Shown: positions 33,700 to 45,343 of the stretch, piece after piece | How positions within the stretch are numbered: position 1 is the stretch's first letter | Layout: each line of letters starts with the position of its first letter | NCBI GenBank assembly: GCA_963921795.1 | Contig: OY997645.1 | Coordinates: 32,411,382-32,475,381 of the forward strand | Reading direction: 5' to 3' | Length of the DNA stretch: 64,000 nt | From: Nannobrachium achirus | Taxonomy: Eukaryota; Chordata; Actinopteri; Myctophiformes; Myctophidae | Notes under the pieces: generated by a model | The model's database searches: none | The model's input: only the letters and a program-made list of their open reading frames with translations | Told to the model about the DNA's origin: nothing | Program-made: the position numbers and the translations under genes

Positions 33700-34205
33700 C
33701 CCATTTGGTTACTTTTAATTCAGGATTTTACTGTGAAGGCTGTGTCTCAGCTGGGCCTGGTCATGCTACCCTTCTACCCACATGCGAGCTATTATCAGTC
33801 ACTGTTGATGTGAAAAATCCAATCACCAGCCGTCATCATACATGGCCTACCCTCCACAAGGCTGCCATAGTATGGATAAGCAGACATGCCACATTGCCAC
33901 ACTTAAAGAGAACGCATTACCATAATACGTTATTAAATATACATACACACTATAAAATCTTGACTATTAATCATTTTTACTGTGTACCATAGTCCGTAGG
34001 CATTTTGCATAATGCCAACCCTCAATGTAAAACAAATGGTTCATACTGTACACTGCAATTAAATTAAATGTCCGCGTTGATATCGGACAGAGATCTGGCA
34101 GATAGGCTACTTAGCCTATGTTTCATCAGTTAAAAAAGGGATGTGAATAGCAATTTATATTTTGTTGTTCCCACAGGTTGTCAAGTTGCATTTCTTGCAT
34201 CTTGC
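33700..34205. other. No gene recognised
   Basis: Unique-looking DNA without coding or RNA signature. Confidence 0.4.
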
Positions 34206-34269
34206 ACTACTAACCGTCAGGGGCGTCACAAGGGGGGGAAAAGTGGGACTGAGTTACTAGGGCCCAAGG

Positions 34270-34715
34270 AATTAATTTAAGGTCCCACCAAACATATCCA
34301 ACGCAGCTGGCAAAAAATCATTTATGTTTAAAGCTCCCTCTGACTGGAACAACCTACCTGCTCACATTCGGTCAATAACTTCATTTAAACTGTTCAAAAC
34401 TGCGCTGTCCTCTTACCTCGAGATTACCTGTGCGTGCTTTGAATAATTTATCATTTTAACTTTATAACCATATGATCCACCATGTGCTCTGTACTTTTCT
34501 ATTACTGTTGTTAGTGTTGTCCTATTTGTAGTATGTTTTGTTTTGGTCTTGTTTTGTTCTGTTGTTGTCCCCTTGTCTTGATGATGTTGTCTTACCTGTA
34601 TGTGAAAGTTCTATGTGTATATGTATAAAATGTACGATGTTTGTAAACCTGTGGGAGCTCCTCGAAAACGAGATGATACATCTCAAGGGGTTATCCTAAT
34701 AAAGAATTTCTATAT
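34270..34715 (+). mobile_element. LINE 3' end fragment
   Basis: An open frame reads KAPSDWNNLPAHIRSI, then TSFKLFKTALSSYLE, then a stop (TAA near 34442). This is the typical C-terminus of L2/CR1-like LINE reverse transcriptase ORFs. About 250 bp of 3' UTR follow, with TTATCCTAATAAAGAATTTC. The 5' truncation is usual for LINE insertions. Confidence 0.75.
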
Positions 34716-34737
34716 AATTATTCTATACTTTAGCTAT

Positions 34738-34803
34738 TGAAAATTTGCAGATATACAAGCTCACAGCGCCGCGCTGCAAGCTTGTAGATCTGCTATTTTT
34801 GAA
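34738..34803. repeat. CTACAAGCTCAC palindrome, full copy
   Basis: GCAGATATACAAGCTCACAG and GCAAGCTTGTAGATCTGC with a GC-rich loop, flanked by TATTGAAAAT and ATTTTTGAAA. Confidence 0.85.
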
Positions 34804-35006
34804 AAGTTGTGAAAATGTGTGCAAATCTTTGAATATACCGGTATGTATTTTTTAAGCAAACATTTGTAACTCAAATTTAGATTCTGGGGGGTCCCTGGAA
34901 CTAAATATTTTGAGATGGAGGTCTGTGGCCAAATACATTTCATTTTGGGGGTCCTTCACATGAAAAAGTGTGTGCACCACTGACATTTCAAAAAACCTTC
35001 AAAGAC

Positions 35007-35086
35007 TACAAAAATAGCAGATCTACAAGCTCGCAGCGTGGCACTCGGTGCCGCGCTGTGAGCTTGTATATCTGCTATTTTTCAAT
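35007..35086. repeat. CTACAAGCTCGC palindrome, full copy
   Basis: AAAAATAGCAGATCTACAAG and TTGTATATCTGCTATTTTT. The loop itself forms a GGCAC-TCG-GTGCC hairpin. Confidence 0.88.
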
Positions 35087-35161
35087 ATTTAAAGCACAAA
35101 ATAACGCAGTGAATCCTTAGGGCTCAGAATTTGGTGCGAGTGCGACACCCTTGCTAACCGT

Positions 35162-35860
35162 ACTTTTGTCTTTCCTGCTTCTTCTTTGCACCCACGTAGC
35201 CTCTCCTCTTCCTCCTCCTCTTCCTCCTCCTCCTCTCATTAACTGATGTTGTCTCACTTCATTAGCGCTATTTTGCAACTGGCAGAGAATTTAAAAACTA
35301 ATTTTCCCCAGCATGTTTCACCATCGTTAATTTCAACCTTTACTGTCACCCATAAAAAAACCATTTCTGTACCAGTGAGATGTGAAATTTCCCATCCATT
35401 GTGTAGGACAGTGAGAAACATGCTAACCTTTAGTTGGCATGTACTGTGCTATAGCTGAGCTGGATTTTAAATCTGCTCCACTTTTGTGGGCTCTGTTTTG
35501 GTAGCTTTCTTCTTTATTGACCAAAAAGCTTTTGTAATCTCTCCCCCCCATAATAATTAACAGCACGGGTCACCAGTGAGCACTGAAGGACAAAGGAATA
35601 GTGACAGCTACTCTGCAGCATCTGGTAATTTTATAAAATACTTTGAGGGAGCAGCTTAAATTGGAAACCCAACACATTGGAGCACTTGAGTCACTGACAT
35701 GCTAGAATGACTCAGGGGTAAATTGAGGTAAAATAGAAAACCTGCAGAAGAGAATAGTTGAGGAGAAGGAGAGAAATAGCAGTGTGGAGTTAGGACAGGC
35801 CAGGGAAGACAGTCCATGTTGACATTGAGCTGCAATACGGACAGAGATGACTTACTTAGG
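35162..35860. other. No gene recognised
   Basis: Unique-looking DNA with a (CCT)n patch near 35210-35235. No coding or RNA signature. Confidence 0.4.
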
Positions 35861-35861
35861 G

Positions 35862-36080
35862 GCTTACAGCTAGTAGGTCCTGGGTTCGATTCCCACCAGG
35901 GACGCGGGGTGTGTTCTCTCCTCTGCATCATCAGTGCCCATACCTTAGGTGGGGTTGGCGAAAGGGCCTTTCTGTGTGGAGTTTGTTTGCATGTTCTCCC
36001 CGTGTCCCCAAGGCAGTGCTGTGTTCTACCTGTCACGCCTGTCACTCTACCTGTATACGGAGTATGCTGTGCATATATAT
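35862..36080 (+). repeat. tRNA-derived SINE fragment
   Basis: GGGTTCGATTCCCACCAGG is a B-box-type sequence. The following body contains CTGTGTGGAGTTTGTTTGC and ATGTTCTCCCCGTGT, widespread in fish SINE/LINE repeats. The A box is poorly preserved. Confidence 0.55.
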
Positions 36081-36394
36081 ATATATTTTAAAGCGTATTC
36101 CCTCGTGAACATTTCAAAGTAGCGTATCTGATAGGCATTATGCACTGGAATATGCGCTGGCCACACGAATAGCCGCGGATCATAGATTATAGTATGCCCT
36201 CAAAAAAAAAAAAAGGCTAGAACACAACACTGCCCCAAGGGACACAAAAATATGCAGTAATCCTGGTCTCTATACTACCTCCCCCTGGTCAGCCGTGGCG
36301 TCTGATGGAGGGGAAAGGAACTGGTTGGAATAAAGTGTTCCTTCCACTTGCTATGTCCTACCGGGGAAACTCCCCCCGTCAGGTGATAAGAAGC

Positions 36395-36510
36395 GGCTTG
36401 CACACATCCTCATGCATTTAAGGAAGCATGAGCTCAGTTTGGGGCTCTCCCCAGGTTCGCAGAGGGAGATTAGCATCCAGCACAGTAGCACAGCTTAGAC
36501 AAATGGCAAT
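36395..36510. repeat. Dispersed repeat, inverse copy of 22636-22740
   Basis: GCTCTCCCCAGGTTCGCAGAGGG region matches the reverse complement of the earlier copy. The class is unknown. Confidence 0.5.
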
Positions 36511-36950
36511 GGGTGAAAAGTGGGTTACAAAATCGTGGGTTAAAAAGTTTGAAAAAAATAATAATTAAATAACGTAATTTTCAAAAACAAAAAAAGAAGA
36601 AGAAAATAAATCGTTAGCGGTTCTATGACGAGAGACAGCCGCTGATACGAACGACCTACGGCCTGGTCGCGACCTAGGCCACGACCTGGAGGTCGTAGGT
36701 CCCGGTTCTGGAGGTCGTAGTTCGCGGTACATACTTGTTAGGTCGCGGCCGGTCTAGTTTCGCGACCCCCGGCCGTGGTTGCGCCACCTCGGTCGTCCCC
36801 GGGCCGTTGTTAAAGGTCTTTTTGCAGAATATTCTAGAGCAGCAGCGCTATTCAACCTTTTGAAGCTTGTGATTGGCTGAACCGGAGGTAGGAAGCGCTC
36901 CATTGTAGTCACTTGGACCGCGCGAGGTGCACCAAAACCTATCCTTAACC

Positions 36951-37040
36951 CTAACCCCAACTCTAACTCTAACCCTAACCTTAACCCTAACCCCAACTCT
37001 AACCCTAACCCTAACCCTAACCCTAACCCTAACCCTAACC
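36951..37040. repeat. Interstitial telomere-like repeat
   Basis: CCTAACCCTAACC runs of about 90 bp with some CCAACTCTAA variants, carried within the Mutator-like element. Confidence 0.88.
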
Positions 37041-37082
37041 TGCCGACACTGAGTAGCTAACCTGCCGACGCTGTTGAAAACG

Positions 37083-37236
37083 AGCGCTCCTTCCCTTAGC
37101 AAGCGTAGAGTTTCTAAACTCGCGTCCCTTCCCTTAGCAAGCGTAGAGTTTCGATCGCGGCGCTCCTTCCCTTAGCAAGCGTAGAGTTTCTAAACTCGCG
37201 TCCCTTCCCTTAGCAAGCGTAGAGTTTCGATCGCGG
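37083..37236. repeat. Two 76-bp tandem units
   Basis: GCTCCTTCCCTTAGCAAGCG, GTAGAGTTTCTAAACTCGCG and GTTTCGATCGCG occur twice in the same order. Confidence 0.88.
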
Positions 37237-37380
37237 ACTTCCCAGGTCGCTGAATTACGACCGAGATCGCGCAAAACCTCCAGAACCGGGACCTACGACC
37301 TCCAAGTCGTGGCCTAAGTCGCGACCAGGCCGTAGGTCGTTTGTATCAGCGGCTCTTGCTGTTCTATGACTTCCAGCCGA

Positions 37381-38195
37381 GCTCAAGTTTTATTAACAAT
37401 GGTTGCACTGCTTTCAAGGAATAGTGCTTGTATCATGATGGCAAACATAAAGGCTACCCATGGAGTATCTCAGAGAGCTTAGCACTTACTTTATTTAATC
37501 ATTATGCAAATGATTTCACTGTCATTTTCTCTTTCGTCTATGGAACACAATGTGTGCGTAACTCTAGTATATTACCTAATCATTCTGACTCATCTGTTTG
37601 TTATAAAAAAGGATTCCTATTAAAGGGACCTACGTACGTATCATTTGGAGTGTGGAAACACCTCACAGAGATGCTAAACAGAAAACCCAATTCTAATCAC
37701 AGGAATTATTGACTCCGGCAAACAAACTGGTGAAGTGAATTAGCTGGATGACGAGGCCAAGTTAAGTACATCCGGCAGACAATAATTATTGGATTAACGA
37801 CGGAGTCCTGTGTCTTCTAGTGCAATCAGTGAAAAGGTTAATTGAAGCCACTCCATGAAAGCAAAATGCTTAATAACACTCCAGGAGCCTATTCAGACTT
37901 AGCTTCAAGACACTTTACGGAAAATTATTATCAGGGGGAAAAAAGGGAAAAAATCTTCAGTGAAACCCACGATCGTGCAATATGGAATATGCTGACAGAG
38001 GGGCCGTTTCCACTGACTACTAACTTTTTCTAAAAACTTCTAAACATTTTTCAACATAAAACGATGGTGAGCCCAGCCTCAGAAACACGCCTTGAGTCCA
38101 TTATGGCTGCCCACAATATTGTAACTGAACCGCAGGGACACAAAACTCTATCAAACAGGCCTGTTCATGCTGTGTACTGTAGAATATTTGTCAGT
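37381..38195. other. No gene recognised
   Basis: Unique-looking DNA. No coding or RNA signature. Confidence 0.4.
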
Positions 38196-38196
38196 T

Positions 38197-38274
<78 letters not shown>

Positions 38275-38290
38275 CGTGCATGCGTGTGCA
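38197..38290. repeat. (GT)n microsatellite
   Basis: GT run of about 75 bp with a GCGTGCGTGCATGCG end. Confidence 0.96.
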
Positions 38291-40916
38291 TCTTTACAGT
38301 ACACGCTGTCACTGCATTATACAGCATTTCTAAGACATTCTAAGACATTAGAATGGAATGCTCATTAGTTTCCATTACAGTAAAACTGTCTAGTTATACT
38401 TATACATTTATGCATTTGGACAGAACATGATCATTATTGAGTGTACAAGGTGAGACATCGCTCTGAAGGCATATGTTTTGACCTCTGACAGTGTGATGGA
38501 GCCTTAGTGTTGTTCTGTACTGGTATATGTGGTCCTGTGTGGTCACGTTGGCAGAGAGAGATGCATGTTCCCCCACAGCCCTCCCACTTCTTACTGAAGG
38601 ACCCTATGCACACACGCACAAACAAAGGACACAGATGCACAGATTGCACGCATGACTGTGGCCAGAATAGCTGAGCTGAGGGTGCTGAGATGAGCCGCTG
38701 CTGTGCAGATAGACAAACAAGCTGATCTCCTCTGGTGTTTCCATCCAGCAGACCAGAGTACACCAGCCAACCTCTATGCCAGCAGCTGCAGCTTGTCTGC
38801 GTGCGTCTGGATTCACTCAGAATCCGGCTGTGCTGCTTCTGGCAGGAACCCAGCTCTGGAGCCACCTTAGCATCAGAGGCAAGGCCCATGAAATATGGAT
38901 GACAGGCCAGTGTGGACAGCAGCTCTCCAGGAGCAGGGAACAGCGCTAATGGAACTTCTAGTCACATCCTGACTTGTACCTGTCTCGTCCTCATTGAGAG
39001 GATCCCGCCCTCATATCAGCCTATCCTCATTTCCCCTCTTCAGGTGTCGACCACACACCTTGTCGTCATGTGCACACAGAGGTTGTTCCATGTCAGACCC
39101 CGTTTTCCGTGGTTCAGTCTCGGGACTGAACCACTAAATCCACTACAACCAAATGAGGTCATTGGGTCTCGTGAGTAACTAAAAGGGTCGGTTGACTTGA
39201 ATACATACAGTACATACAGTACATACAGTACATACAGTACATACTGTACATACATACATACATACACATATATACATACATACATACATACATACATACA
39301 TACATACATACCGGTACATACATACATACAGTAGGCTACATACATAAACGTTATTGAAATACAGGTTCCTGGCAGGATGAGTGCCTGTGTAGTTCTAGCT
39401 AGGACCTTATGGCCATTGGCTTTAATTTGTTTTCAGTGCTTACTCTCTCCCCCCCCCCCCCCCCTTCCCCAGTGTTTTCCCATGGTATCAAATACTGATA
39501 TTTGACCTCCTATCCTGTGACATCATGCGGGTCTATCATCATCATCATCTTCGGCACTGCTCACTTCACACGGGTGTGATCTTTATAGGCTACCACTACC
39601 ATCATTGTATTGCAATAGCTGCTCAGAAAAGGAAAACTGAATCCTATTCAACCATATTTATAATATTGTGGTTATTGAAATGCAGTTATTTCATAATTGA
39701 AAAGGATGCAATTTAAACAATGTTTTTTTTATACATCAAAACGTTGAACATCTGTTACAAGTAATGGCTGGGCTGGCAAGGATATTTAAATATCCATATG
39801 ATATCCTTCTGTAGTACAATATTCTCATACTTTATGATGGTGCCATAATTGTTCCACCACTGAAAAATAGCAGGCAAGAACAACCTGAAATAATTGGAAA
39901 AGCATGCCACGTTACACATTGATCCCGACTTTCACAATAAGGAATGCTGTAGGTCAATTCTTACCAGACTTGATTGAGTAGAGAGCCAACCATCCATGTA
40001 GTGCAGATGACTGTGTCTACGCAAAGCTTGCTTTAATGAATTTCAATTCCCCCAGCTTTAAAATGCATCTGAAATGGCTAAAGGAAGTTTTAAATCACAA
40101 GGTTGCCAGTCACGGCGGTGGTTTTGATGAATTTCTTCATCAGCGACTTGTCACGGAATGTGGCAGAACTCTCTTTGACCTCTGACCTGATCGTGTTAAA
40201 TAGCTTGTTTTACAGCAGCAACATGACCAGATAAGGCCTTTCACTTGGGAGAAAATGTTATATCATTTTCAGTGAATAAACTCTTTCTGCAATCCATGAT
40301 GAAGCTGCGAGAAAAACAGCAAAGCAAAATGTTATTATAACTGAATACTGCCTCTCTATTCTAAGCCAAACCGTTATGAAACCTTGCCATTGGTGCTGTC
40401 TGTGCGCTATTGGCGCTATTGGTGCTTCTTGCAGTAAGCTATTAGCCATTGTAATTACTTCTGTAGTGATACATGCTGCGGAATGGAAGAAGATGCATAT
40501 TCAAGCAGATAGGCGAGAATAAGTTATTAAAACGGGTGACAAAGAAATGGGGCTCTTTTGATTGTCTCCGATTGGCCAGCACTGAGCGCTTTTTAATTCC
40601 AGATGTAATCTTTTTCCATTAGAATGAAACGTAGCCTAAAGATGCCTGGCTCACAGGAGATCATTTTCCAATTTGAAAAAAAAAAAAAAAAAAAAAAGCA
40701 GGGAAATTAAATCCCTTGGCTCCAAATGAAAACACATTTGGAGATATTTCAGTGGGAGATTCTCTTCCGGTTTCCAGCCCTTCAGTGGACTCAAATTACA
40801 GTATGTACATTTTAATACCAACTGGTGCATTTCCACATTCATCTTATCATGAAGATGAAGGGGAATGAGTGTGTGTGGCAGTCTGGCAGATAGGGATGTT
40901 GATGAAGAAACATACC
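38291..40916. other. No gene recognised
   Basis: Unique-looking DNA containing the TACA-type repeat at 39199, a C run at 39451-39464 and an A run at 40676-40697. Open frames have no domain signature. Confidence 0.4.
39199..39330. repeat. (TACA)n and TACAGTACA microsatellite
   Basis: TACAGTACA units run into a CATA tetranucleotide array. Confidence 0.95.
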
Positions 40917-40920
40917 TTAA

Positions 40921-41281
40921 AGGAGCTATAGTCAACTTCTTCTTGAAAAACAGACGCTAAAATAAAAATAATGTCGAAAATATTTTATAAAAAAGATTAA
41001 GCTTCATATATGTGTTAAATAATGTAAATAATGATAAAATAATAATTTTGGCCATTGTCAGGCTGACTTTGTTTATATCCCTCTTCTATTATTTTATATG
41101 GATTGATAAGGGATGTAAACAAAGTCAACCTGACAATGGCCAAAATGATTATTTTACGCTTTTTGAGGTAATCTTTTAATAGAAACACATATATGAAGCT
41201 TAATCTTTTTTATAAAATATTTTCAAAACATTATTTTTATTTTAGCGTCCGTTTTTCAAGAAAAAGTTGACTATAGCTCCT
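40921..41281. mobile_element. TTAA-flanked snap-back MITE
   Basis: The termini AGGAGCTATAGTCAACTT and its inverse are flanked by TTAA on both sides (40917-40920, 41282-41285). Nearly the whole element is two inverted arms of about 150-160 bp around a short centre, so a transcript would fold into one long hairpin. TTAA duplications are known for piggyBac-like and Kolobok-like elements. There is no transposase. Confidence 0.85.
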
Positions 41282-41305
41282 TTAAGTTAAACCCTACACT
41301 TCATT

Positions 41306-41370
41306 GACTGGAGTACCCCAGGGGTCTGTACTAGTAAGCCTCCTCCTTTCCCCTCTACCAAATATCTCCA
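41306..41370 (+). pseudogene. LINE reverse transcriptase scrap
   Basis: GVPQGSVL is encoded at about 41309-41332, the conserved RT motif of L2/CR1-type LINEs. The reading degenerates soon afterwards. Confidence 0.5.
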
Positions 41371-41407
41371 AAAATAGCTGATCTACAAGCTCACAACGTG
41401 TTACGTG
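41367..41407. repeat. Palindrome family, left half
   Basis: AAAAATAGCTGATCTACAAG then CTCACAACGTGTTACG. The right arm is absent. Confidence 0.7.
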
Positions 41408-41746
41408 TGGTTAAGCCCACGGGCATGCTCTGCCTCACTTAAAATTTGGTCAATGGTCATGGGACAGAAATGACTTTGGTGCGGGTGTACCATGTGCAGA
41501 AATCAACTTTCCCTCAGCCCTTCAAGGCATCATGGCAGTCATTAGTTTGAGAGCAGACCTATAGAACCATCTGGAAAGAACCATTTCCCTCAGAGAAGGG
41601 AGACCCATGCAGTGCATATCGTCACTGTCGGGCAGAAACCTTGCTCCAAGTTTCAAATACGTTTTTTTTTTGTAAAGTAAAGCCCTTCTTCATCATAAGA
41701 CTGTCGAAAATGGAACTATGGAAAATACAATACAAAAGAACATTGA

Positions 41747-41828
41747 TAGTGGAAATAGCCGATCTAATTTACAAGCTCACAACGCATCGCAACGCGTTGT
41801 GAGCTTGTAGTTCTGCTATTTCCACTAT
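41747..41828. repeat. CTACAAGCTCACAACGC palindrome, full copy
   Basis: GTGGAAATAGCCGATCTAA, TTACAAGCTCACAACGC, then GCGTTGTGAGCTTGTAG and CTGCTATTTCCAC. The outer GTGGAAA/TTTCCAC pair differs from other copies but is still inverted. Confidence 0.88.
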
Positions 41829-42117
41829 TTTTGATAATGTTTCAAAATATTAAAATGTTTCAACATGTAAACGATTATGACGATAATGAAAAAATAATTG
41901 CAATTAGTCTCACCTTTTCAGACTCCACCTAAACCCTTAGCACTACAGTAAAATCAATGACCATACATGAAGCTAGTTAACATTTGTTTGTTAGGTTTCT
42001 TTAGAACTTGATTATATTGTGTTTTTCTCTAGATAGATATCCATTTACATTGTTATATTGCTGTTAATGTACTGACCTATTATCTTGTTTATTATTGCGA
42101 TGTTGTATCTGCTTATT

Positions 42118-42154
42118 GTAAGTCGCTTTGGATTAAAAGCGTCTGCTAAATGCC
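42118..42154 (+). repeat. Fish-type repeat 3' tail
   Basis: AAGTCGCTTTGGATTAAAAG followed by CGTCTGCTAAATG, a core shared by many teleost SINE/LINE tails. Confidence 0.65.
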
Positions 42155-42275
42155 TAAACTGTAAACTGTAAACTGTAATTATGTCAAATAATTGCGATTA
42201 TGTCAAATAATTGCGATTATGTCAAATAATTGCGATTAGACGATTCACGATTATGTAATAATTGTGACAGCCCTA

Positions 42276-42308
42276 GCATTGTGTGCTTGTAGATCGGCTA
42301 TTTTCACT
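42276..42308. repeat. Palindrome family, right half
   Basis: CATTGTGTGCTTGTAGATCG then GCTATTTTCACT. It matches the half copy at 63603-63638. Confidence 0.7.
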
Positions 42309-43235
42309 ACTTTTAAATCATTTTTAGAATAATTACATAAAAGGAAGGTTTTGGACATACAAGGTTTCCACCCGACAACGACGATACATATATATAGGAT
42401 TTCTCTGGCTACGAACCTGAGCCCAAGGCGGGGCAAAAAGCTGGCTGTGCATGGGTGGTTCTGGAGTAGTGGTGCTTACTAGAGTGGGCTGAGGGGAGAG
42501 GGATTAATCTTGGTCCACTTTAGCAGTGGGCAGTGGGCTCTGCAATGGAAGCAGCCAGCAGTCCACTTAGCCAGATAAGGCTGTCAGAAACGGGCTCTGA
42601 ACCACCTCAGCGGCTTTAGCACACAGCAGATGTTAACACAGGTACAGTACCGTGACACATACAGTATGCACACATGGAAAAAGGCAAGAGTATACTGTAC
42701 TGTATGTAACCCACTGGTCTCCCACATGGGAAACCAAACATCTACCGCTCTTCCAAAGGCGGGAACCTGGCCATGGCCAAGGGAGATATTATGCTAAAGG
42801 GAGATATCATGCTAATCGGCTTCAGGCAGGGATACTCTGCATTGTACACATTTGATCAAAGTTTTTTAATTTTCTTTATCGTGCGAGTCATTCTGTGAGT
42901 GCAGTGTTTTGCAAGTTCATGTCGTAGAAATTCAAGTATTTGATCATGATTACAAGTGTGGGTCCTTGTTTCTTGCTCACATTGCTGGCAGAGAGTTGAG
43001 AATAGAGCACGAAACAAACTTGTAATGACAATAAACACACAGCACGGGCAGTCCGGAAGGGCAATTTAAATGGCTCACAAATGGGTGGGATCAGAGAAAT
43101 CAAACAGCAAACAACTGGGTGGAGGGAAGTTAGAATAGTGTGAAAGCAAGGAGAAGACAGGTCCTCTATAGAGAGATATCATATGATGCAGGGTATTGGA
43201 TCTTTCTAAAGGTAATCACTTACCCACCCAAAAGA

Positions 43236-43297
43236 AGCACACGCACACGTGCACACACAAGCACCCGCACCCACACCCACACCCACACCCACACCCA

Positions 43298-43363
<66 letters not shown>
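43236..43363. repeat. (CCCACA)n and (CA)n microsatellite
   Basis: A CCCACA hexamer run followed by about 60 bp of CA. Confidence 0.95.
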
Positions 43364-43365
<2 letters not shown>

Positions 43366-43536
43366 CCCTGTCAACAGTAAGAGGACTGGGCATAGGATTG
43401 AAATGTAAAAGATACAGAGGATCAGAGACAGGCAGGAAATGAGAGGAGCAAAGGGCAGAGTAAGAGGGAGGCAGAGCAGAAATTGTGCCTGGCTGCCTCT
43501 GTGCTTGAACCAAGTAGGAGGAATGTGGAAAAATCC

Positions 43537-43539
<3 letters not shown>

Positions 43540-43574
<35 letters not shown>

Positions 43575-43575
43575 T
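43540..43575. repeat. (GTGC)n microsatellite
   Basis: Nine GCGT tetramers. A second run of the same unit is at 54132-54170. Confidence 0.95.
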
Positions 43576-43619
43576 AACATTTTCAGCCGTAAGAATTTCT
43601 AGGCGTTAGCAATGTACTT

Positions 43620-43650
43620 CAAATAGCCGATCTACAAATAGCTATTTGAA
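43620..43650. repeat. Palindrome family, minimal copy
   Basis: AAATAGCCGATCTACAAATAG then CTATTTGAAAT. The central arm is deleted. Confidence 0.5.
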
Positions 43651-44050
43651 ATATTTAAAAAAATGTTTTTCAAAATAGTAAAAAATGTCGAAAGAGTTTA
43701 GGGATATGGGGTAAGGCATGGACGGAAATAGGGCCCTAGATCTCTATAATGAGGCCCTATCCCGTTGGATTGGACCACCTTGCAGGATTTCTTCACACTG
43801 CTGCTACGAACATGATGGGGAGAAAGATACATGAGCAGGATGAGATCCATCTGCAGGATAAACACCTGGAGGCAATGCTGAGACATCAATGAGGAAAGAG
43901 ATGTTTGTTGCCCTGACTCTCTGACAGCATGCCGAGGCAAGGCCCATCATAGCCGACGTGGGTGAATCTCATAACACAGCATGTCACTGCAGATTATTCA
44001 CTTGCACAGGATTAGGCAGGCAGCTCAGGGGTTAAAATAAGTAGTCGGAA

Positions 44051-44396
44051 CAGTGGTTCTCAAACTTTTCAGGCCGCGACCGCCCAAATAATCATATTTT
44101 AACTGGGGACTCACCACCCTATGAGCACTAAGTTGAGGCATAACATTTTGTATAACACGGTTCTATTGTGAACAATGCCTCACGTTGCGAGACATTGTGA
44201 AAATTTCTGCCTCTAATATTTGACAATTTGGCCAATGTTTAATTTGTCATTAAAAAGTCCTTAAATTGTCACTTTAGAAATGTCCAGATACCCTCTATAC
44301 ACTTGAACTTTATGTTGGTTTGTTTACTGTTGAGTGACAAATCATATGTTGCACATTAAGCTAATCATCTGGGGACCTACAGGTTGAGAACCACTG
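44051..44396. mobile_element. hAT-like MITE, CAGTGGTTCTCAAA family
   Basis: Begins CAGTGGTTCTCAAACTTTTC and ends GGTTGAGAACCACTG. Flanks agtcggaa and agttataa are only partly similar. No palindrome is visible in this copy. Confidence 0.8.
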
Positions 44397-44462
44397 AGTT
44401 ATAAGACAAGAACAGGATTAAAAGTGAAAGGTGAAGGATTGTGAAACACCATGAACCGTATA

Positions 44463-45044
44463 TTCACTAGCAAAGACCACACCATCAAACAAAAATCAGT
44501 TGGGTTGCATTTATTGAATGGATACAGTGTGTATGAATGGAGACTGATTGAGGGATGGAGTAAAGGGATGAGAGGTTAAAGGTGTGAAGTATGTGGGTTG
44601 GGTGGGGAGTGATGGGGGGGCGAACGGTTGTTGGCTTAGAGCAGAAGGAGTGGGGGGGATGAAGGGAAGGATGAGATGGTCTACGGTATTAGGGATGGGA
44701 TGCAAAGTCGGAGGGTTGTCTGGCGAGTGGGATGAGGGGATGAAGTGGTGTGTGATGTTAACGAGAGGTGGAATGATTGCGATGTGAACAGGGGGATGAA
44801 ATGGTGTGCGACGTTAGCTAGGGGACGCAGAGTTTAGGGAAATGACTGCGAGGATGAGGGTGAATGGAAGGATGGAGTGGTGCTGAAGAGGTGTGTGTGC
44901 TTGTTGATCTGGGTGCTAGCAGGTGGCAGTTAGCGGTTTCAGGGGGCGATGAACCCTGGGTGTTTGGCTTTGGGGTCCTTGGATCTGGAGTGGCGCCGAG
45001 GTCCATGGATCTGGAGTGGTGCCGATTTACGCTTTAAGGCCCCA
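44463..45044 (-). repeat. Split direct repeat B2 (582 bp)
   Basis: Matches 45343-45924 at an offset of 880, with only a few substitutions (for example near 44939, 45020 and 45031). It is the 3' terminus of the element in its minus-strand sense. Confidence 0.93.
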
Positions 45045-45121
45045 TCTGGAAACTGAAGGAAAGGATAAGGAAATGTTAGTGGAGCGCATGAGAAAAGTGT
45101 GGAGATTGGGGTGGTGGAGGG

Positions 45122-45343
45122 ATGCGAGAAACGGATCAGAGGATAGCAGGTGGAGGTGGTCGTGTATAAATACAACCCTTGATTGCTTGGTAGGAGGAGA
45201 TAAGGGAGGAGTTGTTATCAGTGAGATCTGAGGCAGGTGAGGTAGGGAGGAGAAGGTAGGTTAGATCGGAGGCGTTAGAGAAGGGAGGAGATAGTTCTCC
45301 GGTGTGGTCTGTACTCCTGAACCTTTGTTGTTCCAACAGCATT
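45122..45343 (-). repeat. Split direct repeat A2 (222 bp)
   Basis: Matches 49343-49564 at an offset of 4221. It abuts B1, so the A-B junction equals the two outer ends joined. Confidence 0.93.

Larger units (their letters stand above)
34218..35153. mobile_element. hAT-like MITE with GGCGTCACAAG ends and nested LINE tail
   Basis: Begins CAGGGGCGTCACAAGG and ends GTGCGACACCCTTG. A perfect 8-bp target duplication, ctaaccgt, lies at 34210-34217 and 35154-35161. It contains a LINE 3' end (about 34270-34715) and two window palindromes (34738-34803, 35007-35086). Part of it (34880-34981) resembles the CAGTGGTTCTCAAA family. Relatives are at 21494 and, inverted, at 60643. Confidence 0.85.
36630..37370. 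mobile_element. Mutator-like MITE with telomere-like core
   Basis: Inverted termini of about 90 bp: left GCCGCTGATACGAACGACC, right the reverse complement of GCCGCTGATACAAACGACC, continuing through CGTAGGTCCCGGTTCTGGAG. The flanks share gttctatgac at 36620-36629 and 37371-37380, a 9-10 bp target duplication typical of Mutator-like elements. Inside are a telomere-like array (36951-37040) and two 76-bp tandem units (37083-37236). There is no transposase. A fragment related to its interior lies inverted at 59172-59262. Confidence 0.78.
41622..42386. mobile_element. MITE with CAGAAACCTTG / CAAGGTTTCCACC ends
   Basis: The left end TCGTCACTGTCGGGCAGAAA and right end GGTTTCCACCCGACAACGAC are inverted. 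A relative lies at 63526-63834. The interior holds the palindromes at 41747 and 42276, a fish-type repeat tail (42118) and TAATTGCGATTATGTCAAA tandem units (42175-42240). It is therefore composite. Confidence 0.65.

Noticed and set aside
36951..37040. True chromosome end or fusion point
   Set aside because: The telomere-like array is short, degenerate and enclosed within inverted termini of a transposon.
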